From Sphingomonas sp. J315 (GTDB lineage Bacteria > Pseudomonadota > Alphaproteobacteria > Sphingomonadales > Sphingomonadaceae), in contig NZ_CP088296.1 in the NCBI RefSeq assembly GCF_024666595.1, positions 3,090,501-3,154,500 of the forward strand: DNA of 64,000 nt, given 5' to 3'. The notes under the pieces were generated by a model. That model ran no database searches. It saw nothing but the letters and a program-made list of their open reading frames with translations, and was not told the DNA's origin. Below are positions 1 through 8,020 of the stretch, piece after piece; within the stretch, counting starts at the first letter, position 1; every line of letters begins with the position of its first letter. Position numbers and translations under genes: made by a program.

Positions 1-552
1 TCGCATTGCTGTCGTAAGCCTTGTCCGCGAGCACGATGGTGCGCGGCGCGAGATCATCGAGCAACACATCGGCTGCGCGGCAGTCGGCGACCTGGCCACC
101 GGTCAGCAGGAAGCGGAGCGGCCGACCTTCGCCGTCGGTGAGCGCGTGGAGCTTGCTGTTGCGGCCGCCCCGGCTGATCCCGATCGCCTGGACGAGCGCC
201 CCCCTTTTCCACCGCCCGCGGAGCGGTGCGCCTTCATATGCGTGCTGTCGATCAGGACCTCGGCGGGCGGCCCGCCTGCTGCCGCGAGCGTGACGAACAG
301 CTCCTGCCACACACCCTTTGCCGCCCAGCGCACGAACCGGTTGTAGAGCGTCTTCCTCGGCCCGTAGCAGGCCGGCGCGTCGACCCAGCGCCCGCCCGAC
401 TTCACCACATGAATGATGCCGCTGATCACCCGCCGATCATCGACCCGCGCCACACCGCGCACCTTGTCCGGCAGCAGCGGACGCAGCCGCTCGAACTGGG
501 CTTCACTCAACCAAAACTCGCTCAAATCCACGCTCCTGCTGGCGCAGCGCAT
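1..552 (-). CDS. IS5-family transposase (two frames joined by -1 frameshift), partial at window edge
   Basis: Same protein as the transposase at 4618-5396. The first frame runs 552 down to 103 and carries the first catalytic Asp in LIDSTHMKAH. The second frame is open from 310 to the window edge and contains the middle of the DDE domain; the region with the last Glu is outside the window. A slippery run AAAAGGGGGG on the coding strand near 199-208 joins the frames, as in other IS427-group transposases. Identity with the second copy suggests recent transposition or gene conversion. Confidence 0.9.
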
Positions 553-600
553 GAATCACATCCCAGCCGCCAAGGGAATCCCGTTTATGGGTCCCGACCC
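1..600 (-). mobile_element. IS5-family (IS427-like) insertion sequence, copy 1, cut by window edge
   Basis: This is the right-hand 600 bases of an element whose complete copy lies at 4608-5444; every reading frame in the shared part translates identically. The outer end GGGTCCCGACCC finishes at 600 and is followed by TA, the expected dinucleotide target. The other end lies before the window. It sits inside an RHS-repeat gene, whose coding sequence begins directly after the element, so insertion removed or displaced the RHS N-terminus. Confidence 0.93.
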
Positions 601-3600
601 TAGCCAGACCACGACGGTGGTGTCCGATCTGACGAAGATGCGACCGACATCCGTCACGAACGGCGCGAGCAAGACGACCAGCTACACCTATGATGGCAAT
701 GGTCGCCTGACCCGCGTTACCAACCCGGAAGGCGATTATGTCGAGTACACACTGGACGGTCGAGGCAATGCGACCACGGTGACCCAGAAAGCGAAGCCGG
801 GTTCGGGCCTGTCGGATATCGTCACGTCGGCAAGCTATGCTTCGACATGCAGCAACCCCGTGACCTGCAACCTGCCGACCAGTACGACCGACGCACGCGG
901 CAAGGTGACCGATTACACCTATGATTCGACGCATGGCGGCGTGTTGACTGTTACCGGCCCTGCACCGGGCGGGTCCGGTACGCGCCCGCAGACGCGCTAT
1001 ACCTATTCTCTGACCAATGGCGAATATCTGCTGACAGAGGTCTCGACCTGCCGCACCAACACCGCACCGGGATGCGTAGGCACCCCCGACGAGAGCAAGA
1101 CTACGATCGCCTATAATGCTAATCGCAACGTCACCAGCGTGACGCGCGGCGCGGGTGACAACTCGCTGACGGCGGTGACGGCGGCGACCTATAGTCCGCT
1201 GGGCGACGTGCTGACCGTCGATGGTCCGTTGTCGGGGACGGCGGACACAACCACCTTCCGCTATGATGCGGCGCGACGGGCGGTCGGTTCGATTTCGGCA
1301 GACCCCGATGGCGGCGGTTCGCTCAAGCGCCGGGCGTTGAAGCTCGTGCGCGATATTGCAGGCCGCGTCACCGAAACCGCACGCGGCACCGTGACGGGGA
1401 CGGATGATACGGCATGGGCCGCATTCAGCACGGCGGAGAAGCTGACGACCAGTTGGGATGGTGGTCGCAAGACGAAGGATGTGCTGTCGGCGTCGAGCAC
1501 CGATTATGCGGTCACGCAATATGGCTATGACGCGGTGGGCCGTCTGGAATGCACGACGCAGCGGATGAACAGCGCGACCTGGGGGTCGTTGCCGGGGACG
1601 TGTACGCTCGGCACGACCGGTTCGCACGGTCCCGACCGGATCGCGAAGACGAGCTATGACGCGGCGGGTCGGGTCAGCAAGGTGCAGACCGGCTATGGCA
1701 CGGGCGCGGAAGCGGACGAGGTGACCGTCGCCTATACCGACAATGGTCAGACGTTCACGGCCATCGATGGCGAAGGTAACAAGACGACCTATGAATATGA
1801 CGGTCACGATCGCCTCAAGAAGACCCGCTATCCCGACCCGTCGAGCGCGGGAACCAGTTCCACGACCGACTATGAGGAACTGACCTATGATGCCGGGTCG
1901 AACGTCACCAGCCGACGGCTGCGAGACGGCAACAGCATCGGCTACAGCTATGACGATCTGAGCCGGGTGACAGCGAAGGATTTGCCGTCGAGCGAGCCGG
2001 ATGTGACCTACAGCTATGATCTGGTCGGCCACCTGACCGGAGCGAGCCAGACCGGCAACGCGCTGACGTTCGGCTATGATGCGTTGGGGCGCAACATCAG
2101 TCAGGCGGGACCGCAAGGGACGGTAGCCTATCAGTATGACCTTGCGGGCAACCGCACGCGCACGACATGGCCCGACAGCTTCTATGTTGATTACGACCGT
2201 CTGGTGACGGGTGAGGTCACGCATATCCGCGAGAATGGCGCAAGCTCCGGCGCGGGTGTGCTGGCGACCTATGCCTATGACGATCTGGGCCGTCGCACGA
2301 CCCTGACGCGGGGCAACGGCGTGGTCACCAGCTATGGCTATGACGCCGTATCGCGGATGAACTCACTGGCGCATGATCTGGCGAGCAGCGGCAATGACGT
2401 GACGACCACGTTCAGCCACAATCCTGCCAGCCAGATTGCAGGGTTCGTGCGGAACAACGACGCCTATGGCTGGACGGGTGCCGCCAATGTGGACCGCAAT
2501 TATGCGGTAAACGGCCTCAATCAGTACACCAGCGCGGGCGGCACGTCGTTCGGCTATGACTCCAAGGGTAACCTGACCAGTTCGGGCAGCGACAGCTACA
2601 CCTACAGCAGCGAGAATCTGTTGCTGACCGGTCCCGGTAGCGTGACGCTGACTTACGATCCGATGTTGCGGCTTTATGAAAGCAGCGCCGGTCGCCGGTT
2701 CGCCTATGACGGCGGGAATATCGTCGCCGAGTACAACACCAGCAACGTCCTGCAAGCCCGCCATGTGTTTGGTCCCGGCACCGACGAGGCGCTGGTGTCC
2801 TATGACGGCGCGGGCAATCGCAACTGGCTGATCGCCGACGAACGCGGCAGCATCATCGCCCGCACCGACGCCAGCGGGGCAGCCACCGCGATCCGGGCCT
2901 ATGACGAATATGGCATCCCATCGGGCAGCGACGTGGGGCGGTTCGGCTATACCGGCCAGGCTTGGCTACCCGAACTGGGCATCGCCTATTATAAGGCTCG
3001 CATGTACTCGCCCACGCTTGGCCGGTTCATGCAGACCGATCCCATCGGCTATGGCGATGGGATGAACCTCTATGCCTATGTTGGCGCGGACCCGGTTAAT
3101 TTTGTTGATCCGAATGGTCTTGCTCGTGTCTGCTTCGATACGACCGAAGCACGGTCTGGTTGGATTCCGGGGACAGGGCCTGAAGATGCAGGCACTCTTT
3201 TCGTTACGGAGCAGTTGGTCACTGTATGCCGTATCGAAGATGGCAGTGGCAGCGCTGGATACGCGTCAAGCGGTGGCAGGGGCGGGGGCGGGGGAGGAGG
3301 CGCTGCGCCTGGGCCGCAAATTCGGCTCCCGACACCGGATGAATTTGCCGACCGTCAGTCTGACGCCTGTTCCCATCCAGCTATTCAAGCTGCTCTTCAG
3401 AATCCCTCAGTTCAATCAGCGTTACGCGATGCCCAAAGTCGAACAGTCTCAACGGGTAATGAGCACGCATTTGAGTACGGTCGGTCAATTCTCGGAGGCC
3501 GCGGCGTGACATCCGTCTATGAAGGAGGGAGCGATCAGACGAAAGTGCAGAGCCATTTTTCGTCACTAATGAGTGGGATATACTATCGCGAAATTCAGTT

Positions 3601-3733
3601 TCATACCCACCCAACATCAAGTCGAGGGTTGAGCTACGGACGTGGATCAGATCTTTCCTTGTCCAGAAATGGATGGACTGTCGTTGCAGTCAACAAAAGC
3701 GGAGAAATGTTTTGCGCAATTCCAAATTTATAA
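601..3733 (+). pseudogene. RHS/YD-repeat protein, 3' part with polymorphic C-terminal domain; N-terminus cut off by IS
   Basis: About 1,040 codons of YD repeats (YTYDGNGRLTRV, YGYDAVGRLE and many more) precede a typical RHS core: YYKARMYSPTLGRF, QTDPIGYGDGMNLYAYVG and the self-cleavage boundary DPNGL near 3107-3121. RHS/WapA proteins build a shell around a C-terminal toxin released at this boundary. The last ~200 residues are unrelated to the repeats: a Gly-rich linker near 3270-3310, then a domain with FHTHP and a later GSD, resembling the metal-binding pattern of JAB/JAMM or DUF4329 domains (tentative). Base composition drops towards A+T after the core, as usual for exchanged toxin tips. 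An IS ends at 600 and the start is missing. The frame stays open into the IS, with in-frame ATGs at 413 and 551, so a shortened chimera could be made. Confidence 0.85.
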
Positions 3734-4053
3734 ACATCTTGCGCCTGCAAAAAATTGCTCCTTACTTTTCGATTGGAATGATTTTTTTGACATCTGGGTG
3801 CTCGAGTTCGGATGGGCCTGACTATGAGAGGAAGGGTAATCCGTTTTTCGATGATGCAATTTCGCGTCTATCTCCGGAAGAACACAAGCGATTGCACGGC
3901 AATGATCCTGATAATATTCGAGGGTTTTTATTTCGAGGAGTTGAAAAATCCTGCATCGTCATATTCTCAATTGAAAGAGATTTAATAACTCATGATCCTG
4001 ACCCAGCGTTCTGCTATGATAACAAGTCCAATCGTTTCGTAGAAAGGCTCTAA
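3712..4053 (+). CDS. Small predicted lipoprotein, candidate immunity protein for the RHS tip
   Basis: A 113-residue protein starting at TTG 3712, chosen because GGAG lies seven bases upstream; a more distal ATG at 3673 is in frame but inside the RHS gene and lacks a signal-like start. The N-terminus is basic then hydrophobic and ends in the lipobox LTSGC (Cys30), so the mature protein should be a lipoprotein facing the periplasm. No known domain was recognised in the acidic mature part. It overlaps the RHS stop by 22 bases and has clearly low G+C, matching the exchanged RHS tip. Position and composition suggest a cognate immunity protein; a membrane-anchored one would imply the effector acts in the periplasm. 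This is inference. Confidence 0.6.
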   Translation: MRNSKFINILRLQKIAPYFSIGMIFLTSGCSSSDGPDYERKGNPFFDDAISRLSPEEHKRLHGNDPDNIRGFLFRGVEKSCIVIFSIERDLITHDPDPAFCYDNKSNRFVERL

Positions 4054-4170
4054 GGGCTGCGAACAATATTCAGTCCGTAACTGCTCTTCGGGCGTTTGTC
4101 CGAATAATGAATGGCCACATTTTCTGGCGATCGATCTTTAGAGTTTTGTGTCTACGGGTCGCATTAAAAT

Positions 4171-4194
4171 GGGTCGGCGGAGCACCGCCGACCC
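4171..4194 (-). terminator. Rho-independent terminator after alpA-like gene
   Basis: A perfect ten-base stem GGGTCGGCGG / CCGCCGACCC with a four-base loop. Read on the minus strand it is followed by ATTTTAAT and lies just beyond the stop of the AlpA-like gene at 4207. The 120 bases between the lipoprotein stop (4053) and this hairpin hold nothing recognisable. Confidence 0.75.
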
Positions 4195-4206
4195 TTAGTA
4201 GCTCCG

Positions 4207-4398
4207 TCAGGAGCCGGATGCCTCGCGTCGGGCGATGCGCGCGCGAAGCCAGTCCTCTATTTCCGTTTCAACCCACCCGACCCGTCCGACACCAATACGC
4301 ACCCGCTTGGGGAATTGTCCGGCGGCTTCGAGGCGAGCGATATGAGCGGGACTGTAGAGAACCCGATCGCGAACGTCCTTCTTCGATAGCAGTCTCAT
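4207..4398 (-). CDS. AlpA-family DNA-binding regulator
   Basis: A 63-residue winged helix-turn-helix protein of the AlpA/excisionase type: an N-terminal LLSKKDVRDRV helix, YSPAHIARLEAAGQFPKRV recognition segment, then VGWVETEIEDWL. Such proteins regulate excision or expression of prophages and integrative elements. The start ATG at 4398 has GGGAG upstream; the frame is open further upstream but without homology. It lies on the same strand as the DUF3768 remnant and integrase, consistent with one integrated element. Confidence 0.82.
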   Translation of the reverse strand: MRLLSKKDVRDRVLYSPAHIARLEAAGQFPKRVRIGVGRVGWVETEIEDWLRARIARREASGS

Positions 4399-4506
4399 TG
4401 TCGCTAACTCCCGTGTGGGAGCGTCGCGACGCTCAGGTTTGCGCCTAAGCGGGCAGAACGTATCACGAAGTTCCACGAACGGGCGAGTGGCAGTTGCCGA
4501 TAGAAA

Positions 4507-4530
4507 AGCTGGCCTCAGTATTCTGAGGCC
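4507..4530 (-). terminator. Terminator of the DUF3768 gene
   Basis: GGCCTCAG-TATT-CTGAGGCC (4511-4530) is a perfect eight-base hairpin that includes the DUF3768 stop codon and is followed on the minus strand by AGCTTTTCT. Confidence 0.65.
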
Positions 4531-4607
4531 AGTAAGATTGTCATCACCCGGCGGGTGATCTGTTCGTTCGCAGGATCGGGGGAACCGAACTTCAAACGAA
4601 GGTCGTA

Positions 4608-5444
4608 GGGTCGGGACTCATAACCACCATGTGACGGCTGCGGCGAGGTAGATGGCGCTGAGGAAGTTGGTGGCGAGCTTGTCGTAGCGGGTGGCGATGC
4701 GGCGATAATCCTTGAGGCGGCAGAACATGCGCTCGACGGCGTTGCGGCCCTTGTAGAGCGTCTTGGAGAAGCAGCTTTTCCAGCGGCGGTTCGTCTTGGA
4801 GGGGATGTTCGGAACGGCACCCTGCCGCTCGATCAGGTCGCGGATCGCATTGCTGTCGTAAGCCTTGTCCGCGAGCACGATGGTGCGCGGCGCGAGATCA
4901 TCGAGCAACACATCGGCTGCGCGGCAGTCGGCGACCTGGCCACCGGTCAGCAGGAAGCGGAGCGGCCGACCTTCGCCGTCGGTGAGCGCGTGGAGCTTGC
5001 TGTTGCGGCCGCCCCGGCTGATCCCGATCGCCTGGACGAGCGCCCCCCTTTTCCACCGCCCGCGGAGCGGTGCGCCTTCATATGCGTGCTGTCGATCAGG
5101 ACCTCGGCGGGCGGCCCGCCTGCTGCCGCGAGCGTGACGAACAGCTCCTGCCACACACCCTTTGCCGCCCAGCGCACGAACCGGTTGTAGAGCGTCTTCC
5201 TCGGCCCGTAGCAGGCCGGCGCGTCGACCCAGCGCCCGCCCGACTTCACCACATGAATGATGCCGCTGATCACCCGCCGATCATCGACCCGCGCCACACC
5301 GCGCACCTTGTCCGGCAGCAGCGGACGCAGCCGCTCGAACTGGGCTTCACTCAACCAAAACTCGCTCAAATCCACGCTCCTGCTGGCGCAGCGCATGAAT
5401 CACATCCCAGCCGCCAAGGGAATCCCGTTTATGGGTCCCGACCC
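4608..5444 (-). mobile_element. IS5-family (IS427-like) insertion sequence, complete copy 2 (837 bp)
   Basis: Imperfect terminal inverted repeats GGGTCGGGACTCATA and GGGTCGGGACCCATA bound the element; TA flanks both ends (4606-4607 and 5445-5446). The reconstructed empty site restores the DUF3768 frame, which proves the boundaries and a two-base target duplication. It encodes one transposase through a -1 frameshift. A direct, identical copy ends at 600, leaving 4,007 bp between them. Confidence 0.96.
4618..5396 (-). CDS. IS5-family transposase, made by -1 ribosomal frameshift
   Basis: Catalyses cut-and-paste transposition with a DDE active site. Frame A (5396-4947) begins with the DUF4096-like SEAQFERLRPLLP segment and holds the first Asp (LIDSTHMKAH). 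Frame B (open from 5154, ending 4618) holds the second Asp (VLADKAYDSNAIR) and the Glu (RNAVERMFCRLKDYRR). On the coding strand AAAAGGGGGG (5052-5043) sits where the frames must join; a -1 slip gives one ~259-residue protein, the usual size for this group. Confidence 0.93.
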
Positions 5445-5859
5445 TAATAGTCGATTTTCCAGTAGAGCTTGTGTCCGGCCAGTGTGAACGAACCAAAGTC
5501 GTGTTCGCCATGAGGATCGTTGTTGGGTGTGAAGGCGTCAAACTGCGCAGTCCGTTGGATCGCCAGCACGACCGCCGCCTCTCCGAGACTTTGGACGCCC
5601 ACCGAAATCAGCCAATACCCGGCTTTGGGACCGCTCATGCGAAACCGATCATTCAGCTGTCTGATCGTCTCGCTTTTTGCTTTCTCGTCCATGATTGTCT
5701 CCCGTGACATTCGGGAGCGCCCGGCCAGTCCAGGCGCTCCCCACGTCACGGGAGCGAGTTGTGTGGAGCCGACGCTGACCGCGTTCTTGCGCACAGCGTA
5801 CCCTGAAGGCAGGCCGCGCGCCTGTGGAAAACCCGAGCGGCTCCGAGCCTCCGACCCAG

Positions 5860-6972
5860 CTACGCAGACACGAGCCGAGCAATGAACTTCTCGTATCGCG
5901 CCAGCGCGTCCCGCTTCTCGTCCAGGCGGTCATACCGATCGTATATCTCGTCCAGGACGGGCGGCGCGTGGTTGATGAGCACTTCGCAAACGTCGCGCGG
6001 AACGCGCAGGCGGGCCATGTTCGAGCGGAAGGTGCGGCGGATGTCGCGTAGCGTCCAGCCACTGGATTGCGTCTCATCCTGTATCTCCTCCAGCATGCGG
6101 TTGAGGCTCGACGGGTTGAGGGCCTTCTTGTTCGTGTGGCGACCGGGGAAATAGAAATCGCCATCATTTGGACGTTCGGCGAGAACGGATCGCGCAAGCG
6201 GCAAGAGCGGAATGCCGTGATCGCGCCCGTTCTTGGTGTGCGCGCCGGGGATGGTGAGTACGTCGTCTGACGCCCAATCACGGCGCAGCACGCACGTTTC
6301 CTCGTTGCGCGTCCCCCAGAGGATCATGAGGCGGATGACGAGGCGTGAGCCGGTTCCTGCGGCGTTCCAGACGGACCTCAGCTCGTCTTCGGTCAGGACG
6401 CGCGTACCTTTGCGATCCTTGCCGGGCGGGGCGTACCCCTCCATCGGCGAGCGTTGAATGTAGCGGTGCGGGGAGCGGGTGCACCACGTGAAGAAGGTCC
6501 GCGCCACCCGATAGACGTGAAGCTGCATGCTCGGCGTCGATGCGAGTTTGTCGAGCACGCGCCGGATGTCGCCGTCCGAAACGTCCGCGACCTGCTTGTG
6601 TTCGATGCCCCTCAAGTGCTTCTTGAGGATGAGTTCGACCTTGTGCGCCCAGCTACTCGTTGAGGCGGGGTCGTAGTGGTCGGTGAGGAACTCGTCGCGC
6701 GCGTCCTTAACGCTTTTGCTTACTGGCTTGGGATCGCTCGTGGGGGCTGCAAGAAGCCGCTTCGCTTCCGCCCGTGCGTCCGCGAGCGACATGTCGCCAT
6801 ACTTGCCGATCGAGATGCGCTCGCGGGTGCGCCCGCGCATCACGGTCCATGTCTTTGATCGCTTGCCCACCCGGACGCCGAAACCAGGCGTCGTCGTGTC
6901 CCAAAAGGTAGTGTTTGTATCCGTCCCTTTGAGCGCTTTTACCGACAAGTCCGTCAGATGAAGATTTGGCAC
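5860..6972 (-). CDS. Tyrosine recombinase / integrase of a tRNA-Gly-targeted element
   Basis: 370 residues. The N-terminus is the DUF4102-type arm-binding domain (LTDLSVKALKG...TPGFGVRVGKR...GKYGDMSLADARAEAKR), followed by a SAM-like core-binding domain and a C-terminal catalytic domain. Catalytic positions visible: Arg in WGTRNEE, the second Arg in LRDIRRTF (the usual first His of the HxxR box is Arg here), His in INHAPP, and Tyr in EIYDRYDR. Start is GTG 6972 with GGAGA six bases upstream; a longer frame to 7050 lacks homology. It lies 140 bp from a truncated tRNA-Gly and reads away from it, the usual layout of an integrated island. Confidence 0.9.
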   Translation of the reverse strand: MPNLHLTDLSVKALKGTDTNTTFWDTTTPGFGVRVGKRSKTWTVMRGRTRERISIGKYGDMSLADARAEAKRLLAAPTSDPKPVSKSVKDARDEFLTDHYDPASTSSWAHKVELILKKHLRGIEHKQVADVSDGDIRRVLDKLASTPSMQLHVYRVARTFFTWCTRSPHRYIQRSPMEGYAPPGKDRKGTRVLTEDELRSVWNAAGTGSRLVIRLMILWGTRNEETCVLRRDWASDDVLTIPGAHTKNGRDHGIPLLPLARSVLAERPNDGDFYFPGRHTNKKALNPSSLNRMLEEIQDETQSSGWTLRDIRRTFRSNMARLRVPRDVCEVLINHAPPVLDEIYDRYDRLDEKRDALARYEKFIARLVSA

Positions 6973-7042
6973 GTTCTGTCTCCGATTTGTCTCCGCAATG
7001 TGAGGCGTAGGAGCGAGAAAGAATGTGCCAGATGAGAAGGCG

Positions 7043-7075
7043 AAATGCACGTAAGTTTTTGACTTACTTGCATTT
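7043..7075. repeat. Long inverted repeat between integrase and tRNA fragment
   Basis: Two 14-base arms matching at 13 of 14 positions (AAATGCACGTAAGT and ACTTACTTGCATTT) around a five-base spacer. It lies upstream of the integrase start and inside the att region, so it could be a recombinase arm site, an operator of the integrase promoter, or a hairpin insulating integrase from tRNA transcription. Confidence 0.6.
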
Positions 7076-7113
7076 TGAGACGTTATGAGAAAGCTTGCGC
7101 AGCTGTGCAGAAT

Positions 7114-7152
7114 GCTTGGGAAGCTCCTGCTCTACCATTGAGCTACACCCGC
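7114..7152 (-). tRNA. 5' half of tRNA-Gly(CCC), truncated in the anticodon stem
   Basis: On the minus strand the sequence starts with the acceptor strand GCGGGTG, the D arm TAGCTCAATGGTAGAGC, and the anticodon loop TTCCCAA (anticodon CCC at 7120-7118). Similarity stops after the first two bases of the 3' anticodon stem; no T arm or 3' acceptor strand follows. The break lies at the junction with the integrase-side DNA, so the element appears to have integrated in the anticodon region and the 3' half should lie at the far end of the island, outside the window. Confidence 0.8.
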
Positions 7153-7369
7153 GAGGCGCGCCGAAATCGAAGGTTTGCGCGGCGTTGTCAAGCCGGATCG
7201 CGTGGGTGCGGCGCACCGGCGCCTCTCACAACTTCGCCTAATCCCGCGTTATCCAGATCGGGTGACGCTTTGCTAGCAACGTTGTGAGTAAGCCAGCGGT
7301 CGGGGCGGAGAGACCGGAGCTGGAGCTGCGAGCACTCTATCTTTCGGCAAACGGCTGCTCGCGGGAGCA

Positions 7370-8014
7370 ATGCCCGTGGATGCTGATGACCAATCTGACA
7401 CGATGCTGTCGACCGGCGCCGATCGCCGCTCCGATGCGCGGATCACCACCTTGTTTCAGGTCGCGCGCCTGCTGACCGGCGATGGCGCGCAACATCTTTG
7501 CCTGATCCGCAATATCGGACCGGGCGGGATGATGCTCGAAATCTACGCGCCGATCGAACCGGGCCTGCGCGTGCGGGTCGAGCCCAAGGTGTGCGATCCG
7601 ATTACCGGCGTGGTGCGCTGGGCAGAGGCGCGCCAGGCGGGAATCGCGTTCAACGATCCGATCGACGTTCACACCTATCTGCACAGCCACAATGTGCTGC
7701 TGCCCGATCAGTTGCCGCGCTGTCCGCGGGTGACGACCGCGATGCGCGCGCGGCTGCGGATCGGCGCGGTGTGGCACCTCGTTCCACTGATCGACCTGTC
7801 GCAGGGCGGGGCGAAGGTGGAGACCGACCTGCCCGTCGAACTGGGGCAGGGAGTGGAGATCGATATCGAAGGGATCGGCGTGCTCGGCGCGCATGTCCGC
7901 TGGGTGCGCGGCGAAAGGGTCGGGCTGGTGTTCACCTGTCCGTTGCGGCTGGCGCTCGTCGCACAGTGGATCGCGACGCATGGGGACGCGCCGGGATCCG
8001 TGCGCGCCGCCTGA
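7370..8014 (+). CDS. PilZ-domain protein (two PilZ repeats)
   Basis: 214 residues with two tandem PilZ-like modules, predicted to bind cyclic di-GMP in the cytoplasm. The first (residues ~15-105) has RRSDAR, fitting the RxxxR element, and RNIGPGG, where the usual Ser of (D/N)xSxxG is Gly; the second (~115-205) has DLSQGG, which fits. No membrane segment or output domain is visible. It stands alone between the tRNA fragment and an oppositely oriented transporter. ATG 7370 is used; ATG 7403 is an alternative. The 217 bases before it contain no recognisable feature. Confidence 0.82.
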   Translation: MPVDADDQSDTMLSTGADRRSDARITTLFQVARLLTGDGAQHLCLIRNIGPGGMMLEIYAPIEPGLRVRVEPKVCDPITGVVRWAEARQAGIAFNDPIDVHTYLHSHNVLLPDQLPRCPRVTTAMRARLRIGAVWHLVPLIDLSQGGAKVETDLPVELGQGVEIDIEGIGVLGAHVRWVRGERVGLVFTCPLRLALVAQWIATHGDAPGSVRAA

Positions 8015-8020
8015 AATCGC

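Larger units (their letters stand above)
4515..5692 (-). pseudogene. DUF3768 protein gene split by IS insertion
   Basis: The 5' part (5692-5445) encodes MDEKAKSETIRQLNDRFR through HDFGSFTLAGHKLYWKIDY; the 3' part (4607-4515) encodes YDLRLKFGSPDPANEQITRR and ends LLASEY. Removing the IS and one copy of the TA duplication gives an uninterrupted 112-residue frame across the DUF3768 signature NDPHGEHDFG...WKIDYYD. The start ATG at 5692 has GGGAG six to seven bases upstream. Small DUF3768 proteins of unknown function are common in alphaproteobacterial mobile elements. The insertion removes the last ~30 residues. Confidence 0.88.

Noticed and set aside
503..2224. 573-codon open frame antisense to the RHS gene
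   Set aside because: High G+C and repeated YD codons keep the opposite strand open; the translation has no recognisable domain and the sense frame is clearly RHS.
601..4607. Calling the IS-bracketed segment a composite transposon
   Set aside because: The right IS has its own simple TA duplication inside DUF3768, so it inserted alone; joint movement of the segment is not shown.
7081..7152. Complete tRNA gene beside the integrase
   Set aside because: No 3' anticodon stem, T arm or acceptor strand follows the anticodon loop.
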